In this document: positions 12,526 to 18,361 of the stretch, piece after piece
Numbering within the stretch: position 1 is the first letter of the stretch
Layout: each line of letters begins with the position of its first letter
NCBI GenBank assembly: GCA_044227705.1
Contig: JBGAWE010000076.1
Coordinates: forward strand, 1-18,361
Reading direction: 5' to 3'
Source: JANOQP01 sp044227705
GTDB lineage: Bacteria; Bacteroidota; Bacteroidia; Chitinophagales; Saprospiraceae
DNA: 18,361 nt
Notes under the pieces: model-generated
The model's database searches: none
Told to the model about the DNA's origin: nothing
What the model saw: the letters and a program-made list of their open reading frames with translations, nothing else
Made by a program: the position numbers and the translations under genes

Positions 12526-15500
12526 ATGATGCTCGTCCCGCGACTTGCCCGAAAAGCCTGTTTTTTGCTGACAACAACCCTTTTTTGGGTCAATTTCAGC
12601 CAAGTTTCCGCCCAGAACTTGCCGATGGAACTGCTCAAAGGGCAGCACGCCCGCGCCATCGGCCCGGCGGCCATGTCCGGGCGGGTGACGGCCAACGCGG
12701 TCTCGGGCAACGACCCGAACCTCATCTACGTCAGAACGGCCAGCGGCGGGCTTTGGAAGTCGAGCTCGGGCGGGGCGGGCTGGCAGCCGATTTTTGACAA
12801 GGCGCCGACGCAGAGCATCGGCTCGATTGCCTTGAACCCGAGGAACCCCGATGAAATCTGGGTCGGGACCGGCGAGGGCAACCCCCGCAACTCACAGAAT
12901 TTTGGAAAGGGGATTTTCAAAACCATCGACGGCGGGAAGAACTGGAAGTTCATGGGCCTCGCCAGCCGCGCCGTCCACCGGTTGGTTTTGAACCCGACCA
13001 ATCCCGAAGAAGTGGTCGCGGCGGTTCTCGGCGCACCGGCTGGCGGGACGAGCGAGCGCGGCGTTTTCAAAACCTCCGACGGCGGGAAGACTTGGCGTAA
13101 AACATTGTACGTCAACGATTTAACGGGCTGCGCCGATCTCGCTGCCGACCCGAAGAACCCGCAAAAACTCGTCGCCGCGATGTGGGAATACCAGCGGAAG
13201 CCTTGGATTTTCAACAGCGGCGGACGCGGGTCGGGCATCTATGTCAGCTTCGACGGCGGCGAAACTTGGGAGCGGCGAACCGAGAAGGACGGCCTCCCCG
13301 AGGGGAACCTCGGCCGCTGCGGCGTCGCCATCTCGCCCGCCAATCCAAGCTACGCCTATGCGCTCGTCGAGGCGAAGGAGAACGCGCTCTATCGCTCGAC
13401 CGACGGCGGCTTCAAGTGGCAGAAAGCCGGGACGAAGGGCATCGGCGACCGGCCGTTCTACTTCGGCGAAATCCACTGCGACCCCTCGGACGAGCTGCGG
13501 CTCTACACGATTTTCACGACGGTCAACAAGTCGGAGGACGGCGGGAAGAACTTCGAGCAGTTCGCCGGCTGGGGCATCCACCCCGACCACCATGCCTTTT
13601 GGATTTCGCCCACCGACCCCGATTTCATCATCGACGGCAACGACGGCGGCCTCAACATCACCCACGACCGGGGCCGAACGTGGCACTTCGCCGAGAACCT
13701 GCCGGTCGGCCAGTTCTACCACGTCAATGTCGACGGCGACACTCCTTATAATGTGTACGGCGGCTTGCAGGACAACGGCTCGTGGGTCGGCCCGTCGTCC
13801 GTGTGGAAGGCGGGTGGCATCCGCAACGGCGACTGGCGCGAGCTGCTTTTCGGTGACGGGTTCGACATGATGCCCCGGCCTTCGAACAACCGCTTCGTCT
13901 ATGCCGCCAGTCAGGGCGGGCACGTCAACTATGTCGACAAATTGACGGGCGAGACGCGGTCGGTTCAGCCCGTTTCGCCCGACCCGAAGACCAAGCTGCG
14001 TTTCAACTGGAACGCGGCGATGGCGCAGGACCCGTTCGCCGATTGCGGGGTCTATTACGGCAGCCAGTTTTTGCACAAGACATCGGACTGCGGCTCGTCG
14101 TGGCAAATCATCAGCCCGGATTTGACGACGAACGATACGTCGAAGCTCCATCAAGACCAGTCCGGCGGGCTGACCCCCGACGCGACGAGCGCCGAGAACC
14201 ATTGCACCATCATCTCGATAACGCCGTCAGCCATCGACCCAGGCGAGGTCTGGGTCGGGACGGACGACGGCCGCCTCTCGCTCACCACGGACGGCGGGAA
14301 ATCATGGGTCGATTTGATCCAAAACATGAAGGATTTCCCCAAAAACGGCTGGATTCCGCACATCGAGGTCTCCTCGAAAAGGCGCGGCGAGGCGTGGGTC
14401 TCGGTCAACAACTACCGGCAGGGCGACTGGAAGCCCTATCTTTTCCACACGACGGACCACGGGCGGAAATGGGAGAACCTCGCCTCGCCGAGGGAAATCG
14501 GCAGCTACGTCCTCTGTTGCGTCGCCGACCCGGAGGTGCCGAGCCTCCTCTTCCTCGGGGCGGACGACGGGCTATATTTTTCACTGAACGCTGGCGAAAA
14601 CTGGCAGAAGTGGACGTCCGAGGACTTCCCCTCGGTCAATGTGATGGACATGAAAATCAAGCAGCCGGAGGGCGACCTCGTGATGGGGACGTTCGGCCGG
14701 GCCTTCCTCGTGATGGACGACATCGAGCCGCTGCGCGAGGCGGCGCGGACGGGCGGAAAGGTTTTCGAGCAGCCTTTCAAAATATTCAAACCGGCGGACG
14801 CGGTGCTGGCCAGTTACCGCTCGTTCGACGGGCCGAGGTTCAACGCGGGGGACATTTGGGAGGGGGAGAATTTGAACGCGAACGCGCATTTTGCCTTTTG
14901 GCTAAAGCCTGAAACGAAGGTCGAAAAGAAGAAAGAGGAGGTCAAAAAGGAAGAGGGCAGGCCTGATGCGGCTTCCGAGAGGAAAGACGAAAAGGGCGGC
15001 AAGGCCGACAAAAAGGACAAAAAAGAGGAGGGCAAAGCCATCATCCGCATCATCGCGGCCAGCGGCGACACCATCCGAACCTTGAAATGGGAACTCGACA
15101 GCGGCCTCACCCGCCGCGACTGGGGTCTCGAAATGAAAGGCACCCGTTTCCCCTCGAAAGAGGAGCCGAAGCCCGATGCCGACGAGCCGCGCGGGCCGAG
15201 GGTCTTGCCGGGCGAGTACAAAGTCGTGGCGACGTGGAAAGGCTGGAAGGACTCGACGGCCATCCTCGTCAAAGCCGACCCGCGCTCGACAGCGACCCTC
15301 GCCGAGCGGGAGGCGAAGCTGGCGGCGCGGCGCGGTTTTGAGAAGACAATCGGCCGGGCGACGGCGGCCTACAACCGGCTGCGCGAGATGGAGAAGGCCA
15401 TCCGCTTCGTCGAGGACAGTTGGGCAAACGTGCCGGACTCGCTCAAAAAGGACCTTTTGAAAGAGGCGGGCGGGCTGAAGGACACGGTTCAAGTTTTCAA

Positions 15501-15774
15501 AAAACTGTTCATGTCGCAGGCCGTCGAGCCGAAGGGGATTCAGGCGGAGGGGGATTTTCTCGTCGGAAGGCTCTGGGAGACGGGCGACCGCCTCGACGAC
15601 GAACCGGGCGCGCCGGGCGAGAACGCCCAGATTTTGCTGCGCCAGACGGAGGCGCGGGTCGAGGAGGCGATTTCGAAAATCAACGCCTTCATCGAAAAGG
15701 ACTACTTAGGATGGCGGGCGAAAGCCGAGAAGGTGCCGGTCGCTCTTTTCAAAGAAATCAAGAAAGTCGAATGA
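12526..15774 (+). CDS. Large secreted Asp-box (BNR/sortilin-like) beta-propeller protein
   Basis: 1082 residues. A signal peptide (ACFLLTTTLFWVNFSQVSA, cleavage likely after Ala29) precedes RAIGPAAMSGRVTAN, the usual opening of the WD40/YVTN/BNR-like repeat family of Bacteroidota and Acidobacteriota. At least nine Asp-box motifs (S/T-x-D-x-G-x-x-W) follow, among them TIDGGKNW, TSDGGKTW, SFDGGETW, STDGGFKW, THDRGRTW, TSDCGSSW, TTDGGKSW and TTDHGRKW. They imply one or two multi-bladed propellers up to about residue 740. Residues about 798-838 are an extreme Lys/Glu stretch. The tail (about 935-1082) is helical. A conserved GDxPYxxYGGLQDNGS segment is present. No catalytic residues identify a glycosidase, and no type IX sorting domain is visible at the C-terminus. 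A second ATG at 12529 is equally possible. Overlaps miaE by ATGA. Confidence 0.9.
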   Translation: MMLVPRLARKACFLLTTTLFWVNFSQVSAQNLPMELLKGQHARAIGPAAMSGRVTANAVSGNDPNLIYVRTASGGLWKSSSGGAGWQPIFDKAPTQSIGSIALNPRNPDEIWVGTGEGNPRNSQNFGKGIFKTIDGGKNWKFMGLASRAVHRLVLNPTNPEEVVAAVLGAPAGGTSERGVFKTSDGGKTWRKTLYVNDLTGCADLAADPKNPQKLVAAMWEYQRKPWIFNSGGRGSGIYVSFDGGETWERRTEKDGLPEGNLGRCGVAISPANPSYAYALVEAKENALYRSTDGGFKWQKAGTKGIGDRPFYFGEIHCDPSDELRLYTIFTTVNKSEDGGKNFEQFAGWGIHPDHHAFWISPTDPDFIIDGNDGGLNITHDRGRTWHFAENLPVGQFYHVNVDGDTPYNVYGGLQDNGSWVGPSSVWKAGGIRNGDWRELLFGDGFDMMPRPSNNRFVYAASQGGHVNYVDKLTGETRSVQPVSPDPKTKLRFNWNAAMAQDPFADCGVYYGSQFLHKTSDCGSSWQIISPDLTTNDTSKLHQDQSGGLTPDATSAENHCTIISITPSAIDPGEVWVGTDDGRLSLTTDGGKSWVDLIQNMKDFPKNGWIPHIEVSSKRRGEAWVSVNNYRQGDWKPYLFHTTDHGRKWENLASPREIGSYVLCCVADPEVPSLLFLGADDGLYFSLNAGENWQKWTSEDFPSVNVMDMKIKQPEGDLVMGTFGRAFLVMDDIEPLREAARTGGKVFEQPFKIFKPADAVLASYRSFDGPRFNAGDIWEGENLNANAHFAFWLKPETKVEKKKEEVKKEEGRPDAASERKDEKGGKADKKDKKEEGKAIIRIIAASGDTIRTLKWELDSGLTRRDWGLEMKGTRFPSKEEPKPDADEPRGPRVLPGEYKVVATWKGWKDSTAILVKADPRSTATLAEREAKLAARRGFEKTIGRATAAYNRLREMEKAIRFVEDSWANVPDSLKKDLLKEAGGLKDTVQVFKKLFMSQAVEPKGIQAEGDFLVGRLWETGDRLDDEPGAPGENAQILLRQTEARVEEAISKINAFIEKDYLGWRAKAEKVPVALFKEIKKVE

Positions 15775-16379
15775 GCCGCGAAGCGAAACAGAAGTTCAAG
15801 CTCGGCCTCGAGCTGCCGACCGACCCCCGATGGGTCAACCTCGCCGAGATGGACTTGGGCGAAATCCTGACCGACCACGCCTATTGCGAGCAGAAGGCGG
15901 CCTCGTCGGGCATCTCTTTGATCCAATCCTACCCGGAAAAGGCGGAGCTGGTCAGGAGGCTCGCGCCGGTCGTGGCGGAGGAGTGGTCGCACTTCGAGCG
16001 GGTCTTCGCCGAGCTTGACCGGCGCGGGCTGCCGCTCGGGAAGCAGCGGCGCGACGAGTACGTCAACCGGCTGCAGGCGTTTTCGGCCAAAGGTTTGAGC
16101 CGCGAGGACGCGCTGTTGGAAAGGCTGATGGTCTTCGCGCTCATCGAGGCGCGGTCTTGCGAGCGGTTCCGGCTGCTGTCGCTGCACATCTCGGAGGAGG
16201 GGCTGCGCGATTTCTACCACGACTTCATGGTCTCTGAGGCGGGGCACTACCGGATGTTCCTCGAACTGGCGGAGCTTTATTTCGGCAAGGAAAGGGCGCG
16301 GGCACGGTGGGCGGAGTACCTCGCCTTCGAGGCGGAGATGCTGCCGACGCTGGAGGTGCGGGGGGACAGGATGCATTGA
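15771..16379 (+). CDS. miaE: tRNA 2-methylthio-N6-isopentenyladenosine-37 hydroxylase-like di-iron protein
   Basis: MiaE hydroxylates the isopentenyl group of ms2i6A37 in tRNA using a ferritin-like di-iron centre and O2. The 202-residue product keeps the probable iron ligands in order: E40 (HAYCEQKAA), E70/E71 and H74 (AEEWSHFERVF), E126 (LIEARSCERF), and E156 with H159 (SEAGHYRMF). The ARSCERF and SEAGHY blocks are characteristic of MiaE rather than of ferritins or ribonucleotide reductase. The ATG at 15771 overlaps the TGA of the preceding Asp-box protein gene (ATGA), so translation is probably coupled, although the two products have no evident functional link. The partner enzymes MiaA and MiaB are not in the window. 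Confidence 0.93.
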   Translation: MSREAKQKFKLGLELPTDPRWVNLAEMDLGEILTDHAYCEQKAASSGISLIQSYPEKAELVRRLAPVVAEEWSHFERVFAELDRRGLPLGKQRRDEYVNRLQAFSAKGLSREDALLERLMVFALIEARSCERFRLLSLHISEEGLRDFYHDFMVSEAGHYRMFLELAELYFGKERARARWAEYLAFEAEMLPTLEVRGDRMH

Positions 16380-16707
16380 CGGAAATTCAAGCTCTGCTTG
16401 CGCCCGTCTCAGACCGGTGCGCCTTGCATGGCGACTCTGTCGACCGAGCGTACATGCGTTGGAGACGCTTGACAACAGACGCTCGTCGGAAATGGGCGCG
16501 GGCGTGGGCGGGCGGCTGACAGCCGTTTTACCGGCGACCGGGCGCGGGCGTGGGCGGGCGGCAGACAGCCGATTTACCGGCGACCCGCTGCTGTCCATCA
16601 TCATCAGCAAGGCAATTTTGCTGGCGGAGGACGACAAAATCCGCGACGAGTCAATTTTGCGGCAGCTTTGAGCCTTTTTTGAACCAAAATCAGCAACCGA
16701 ACAGAAC
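16380..16707. other. Gene-free spacer between miaE and the DUF7935-like gene
   Basis: 328 bp without a supported gene. It holds a 46-bp tandem duplication (16494-16585) and short repeats such as AGACGCT twice around 16460-16485 and CAATTTTGC twice around 16613 and 16653. No terminator for miaE with a T-run was seen. A partial -7-like element, CAGCTTTG, lies at 16663-16670, about 40 bp before the next start. Confidence 0.6.
16494..16585. repeat. 46-bp tandem duplication, two copies
   Basis: Copy 1 (16494-16539) and copy 2 (16540-16585) agree at 44 of 46 positions by eye. They begin GGGCGCGGGCGTGGGCGGGC and end TTTACCGGCGACC. In copy 1, CGGCT-GAC-AGCCG forms a small hairpin; one of the two differences (T to A) breaks it in copy 2. 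Confidence 0.9.
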
Positions 16708-17232
16708 ATGGAAATCATCCTTGAAGTCCTCAAGTACACCATCCCCGCGCTCATCGTCTTCGCGACGGCCTATTTCATGATGAAGGCGCACCTCGAAGAC
16801 CATGCGCAGACCCTCCGCGCCAGCCTGCGCAACGAGCAAGTCCGCATCACCACGCCCATCAAGATGCAGGCCTACGAGCGGCTGGCCATCATGGTCGACC
16901 GCATCGGCGTCGCGGGCCTCATCAAGCGGCTGCGCACGCCGGGCATGACCGTCGGCGACCTCCAACTCGTTCTGATGATGGGCGTGCAGCAGGAGTACGA
17001 GTACAATGCGGCACAACAGATTTACGTCTCGGGCGACGTGTGGAAAATCACACAGTTTGTCCGCGATGGCACCATCGCGCTCATCGACCGGGCGGGCGAG
17101 GGGCTTGACCAGTCGGCCCCTGCCGATGCGGTGGTCGCCAACCTCCTCGCACTCCTTCCGCAGCAGGAGGCTATGACGGCGAAAGCCCTGCAAGCCCTCC
17201 GCTCGGAGGCGGCCTCGGTTTTCGGAGCTTGA
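16708..17232 (+). CDS. Conserved Bacteroidota membrane-anchored protein (DUF7935-like)
   Basis: 174 residues. One N-terminal transmembrane segment (YTIPALIVFATAYFMM, about 10-25) is followed by a cytoplasmic, helix-rich domain. Recognisable features are ITTPIKMQAYERLAIMVDRI (47-66), VGDLQLVLMMGVQQEYEYNAAQQIYVS (82-108) and VWKITQFVRDGTIALIDRAGEG. Together they match a conserved Bacteroidota family of unknown function that I recall as DUF7935; the label is from memory and was not searched. The tail is Ala-rich. No enzymatic motif. The ATG at 16708 directly precedes the membrane segment. It lies upstream of dnaA on the same strand, but 442 bp of AT-rich DNA separates them, so co-transcription is unlikely. 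Confidence 0.8.
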   Translation: MEIILEVLKYTIPALIVFATAYFMMKAHLEDHAQTLRASLRNEQVRITTPIKMQAYERLAIMVDRIGVAGLIKRLRTPGMTVGDLQLVLMMGVQQEYEYNAAQQIYVSGDVWKITQFVRDGTIALIDRAGEGLDQSAPADAVVANLLALLPQQEAMTAKALQALRSEAASVFGA

Positions 17233-17674
17233 AATGTCGGGCGTCCGACGCAGTGGGATGGGTTCGGGAAAATCAAATTTTGGGACCAAATATTACCAAA
17301 TGGCGTTTTTGGTTGATGGTGTCGCCATGTGCGGCTTTTTAGAAACTAATTTTTGTAATAAAAACATTTTAAAAAATAAATGGCCATTTTATGTAGTTTT
17401 TTCAAAAAATCAAAAAAATAAAAATTTTTCAACTTCAATTAAAAAATCTGTTGACAATCGGAGCATTCGTAACCCGCTGTGATTGTCTACTAAAACAGAT
17501 GCAGGTTTTTGTTAAATCAAAATTCCGCCCGCAGGTTGGTCGAAAAGGGCGGCCAATTTGAAACCCGGCCCGGCCCACGCTCAATATTTGCAGCCCACAC
17601 TATCGAGACACCTTCAGGAATCAAAACACCCTATTTGGTCTTACTTTTTAGAAAACTTACTAATCTTTGGAGTT
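17233..17674. other. Non-coding region before dnaA with AT-rich, A-tract-rich core
   Basis: No gene was supported here. The core at about 17332-17452 is made mostly of A and T runs, in sharp contrast to the GC-rich surroundings, and includes a perfect 12-bp palindrome AAATGGCCATTT (17378-17389). It could be the dnaA control region or a DNA-unwinding element. However, no site within one mismatch of the DnaA box TTATCCACA was found on either strand; the nearest, TTATGCAAA at 17673-17681, has two mismatches and overlaps the dnaA start. Confidence 0.55.
17557..17590 (+). promoter_or_regulatory. Possible dnaA promoter
   Basis: TTTG at 17557-17560 is followed after 22 bp by AATATTTG (17583-17590), one mismatch from TAnnTTTG, about 85 bp before the dnaA ATG. 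Consensus evidence only; weak. Confidence 0.25.
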
Positions 17675-18361
17675 ATGCAAAGAGATTGCCTAACCGTATG
17701 GGACAGCTGTCTGCGGAACATCCGCAAAAACGTCAGCCCCCAGAGTTTCAAGACGTGGTTCGAGCCGGTGAAAGCGGTCAAGCTCGACACCTCGGCCCTC
17801 ACCATTCAGGTGCCGAACAAGTTCTTTTATGAGTGGCTCGAGGAGCACTACGTCACCCTCCTCAAATCGACCATCCGGCAGGAACTCGGCGAGAAGGGGC
17901 GCCTCGAGTACCAGATTTTGGTCAACTCAGCCTCCGAAAAACCGGTCTCCGCGAACAAGATGGCTATGGCCCGGGTCAGCGCGGGCGGCTCTGACAAGGA
18001 CTCGGAACCCGTCCCCGGCGCGTTCGAGGTGGAGAACATCAAGAACCCGTTCGTCATCCCCGGAATCCGGCGGGTGAAAATCGACCCGCAGCTCAACCCG
18101 AACTACCGCTTCGACAACTATATAGAAGGTGACTGCAACCGGCTGGCGCGCAACGCCGGCATCGCCATCGCCAAGAAGCCGGGCGGCACGGCGTTCAACC
18201 CGCTGTTCGTCTTCGGCGCGGTCGGCCTCGGGAAGACGCACCTCGCGCAGGCCATCGGCAACGACGTCGTCGAGCGGCATCCGAACAAGGCCGTGCTTTA
18301 TGTCTCGGCCGAGAAGTTCACCAACCAGATTATTCAGGCGATTCGGAACAACGCCATCAAC
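17675..18361 (+). CDS. dnaA: Chromosomal replication initiator DnaA, partial (N-terminal half)
   Basis: DnaA binds DnaA boxes at oriC, oligomerises with ATP and opens the duplex. 229 residues are present before the window end. Domain I (about 1-85) reads VWDSCLRNIRKNVSPQSFKTWFEPVKAV...ALTIQVPNKFFYEWLEEHY, the DnaB/DiaA-interaction fold. A linker (about 88-135) is rich in Ser/Lys/Pro. Domain III begins at LNPNYRFDNYIEGDCNRLARNAG and contains Walker A GAVGLGKT (181-188), with Ala in place of the usual second Gly, then LYVSAEKFTNQIIQAI. The ATG at 17675 gives the normal N-terminus. The Walker B, sensor motifs and helix-turn-helix domain IV lie beyond the window. It is preceded by an AT-rich intergenic region. 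Confidence 0.97.
   Translation, partial: MQRDCLTVWDSCLRNIRKNVSPQSFKTWFEPVKAVKLDTSALTIQVPNKFFYEWLEEHYVTLLKSTIRQELGEKGRLEYQILVNSASEKPVSANKMAMARVSAGGSDKDSEPVPGAFEVENIKNPFVIPGIRRVKIDPQLNPNYRFDNYIEGDCNRLARNAGIAIAKKPGGTAFNPLFVFGAVGLGKTHLAQAIGNDVVERHPNKAVLYVSAEKFTNQIIQAIRNNAIN

Noticed and set aside
13120..14202. 360-codon minus-strand open frame
   Set aside because: Antisense to the Asp-box propeller protein, which has a signal peptide and many repeats on the plus strand.
16494..16585. CRISPR-like or IS-end repeat
   Set aside because: Only two directly adjacent copies with no spacers, no transposase and no matching inverted ends; a simple tandem duplication explains it.
16708..16830. DUF7935-like protein as an ATP synthase b-type stalk subunit
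   Set aside because: The N-terminal membrane segment plus helix is suggestive, but the conserved ITTPIKMQAYERL and QQEYEYNAAQQIYVS blocks and total sequence fit the Bacteroidota family instead, and no other ATP synthase gene is near.
17234..17482. 82-codon plus frame MSGVRRSGMG... before dnaA
   Set aside because: It runs through the AT-rich island; Lys/Asn-rich tail reflects base composition, with no domain or supporting signals.
17233..17674. DnaA-box cluster (oriC)
   Set aside because: No TTATNCACA site within one mismatch was found by eye; only the AT-rich island supports an origin, so it is reported as a finding, not a feature.

Overview
The window looks like a chromosomal segment of a GC-rich member of the Bacteroidota, most plausibly a Saprospiria-like lineage (inference). 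The signs are: several lipoproteins with short Bacteroidota-style lipoboxes; genes with no purine-rich Shine-Dalgarno upstream; promoter-like TAnnTTTG or TAnnTTCG elements; proteins typical of the phylum (LuxE-like acyl transferase, DUF7935-like protein, a short Cys/Gly lipoprotein, a large Asp-box propeller protein); and an effector-associated domain of the EAD11 type. It is mostly ordinary core genome, dense and organised in short operons, with a few accessory-looking cassettes. No CRISPR array, IS element, rRNA or tRNA was recognised.

Layout. 1-1448 (minus): the 5' part of a PabA/TrpG glutamine amidotransferase, cut by the window edge, preceded in the operon by a LuxE-like acyl transferase. 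1542-2027 (plus): a small lipoprotein. 2043-6890 (minus): a tightly packed run read in the order DnaQ-like exonuclease, MbnP-like lipoprotein 2, MbnP-like lipoprotein 1, di-heme cytochrome c peroxidase (MauG/MbnH superfamily), xseA. Two junctions are 4-base start/stop overlaps (GTGA and TTGA). 6996-7517 (minus): ribH. 7518-8115: a 0.6-kb region with no convincing protein gene, containing clustered palindromes and a strong plus-strand terminator with no gene in front of it. 8116-8634 (plus): a lipoprotein. 8699-9685 (minus): pdhB. 9893-10048 (plus): a 51-residue lipoprotein. 10228-10542 (plus): thioredoxin. 10624-12063 (minus): plsC followed by an EAD11-like protein with an unrecognised C-terminal domain. 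12526-16379 (plus): a 1082-residue secreted Asp-box propeller protein overlapping miaE by ATGA. 16380-16707: a gene-free stretch with a 46-bp tandem duplication. 16708-17232 (plus): a DUF7935-like membrane-anchored protein. 17233-17674: an AT-rich non-coding region. 17675-end (plus): dnaA, cut by the window edge.

The most interesting units are: (1) the cassette at 3278-6087, two MbnP-like lipoproteins plus one di-heme peroxidase. This is the arrangement expected if the peroxidase modifies its partner lipoproteins, as in the MbnP/MbnH copper systems where a Trp becomes kynurenine. It is embedded between two nuclease genes. (2) The EAD11 plus unknown-domain protein at 10624-11223, a candidate piece of an NTP-dependent conflict system or a relative reused for something else. 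(3) An apparent orphan transcript ending at the terminator at 7926-7965. Functional assignments rest on motif recognition by eye; no database search was run.
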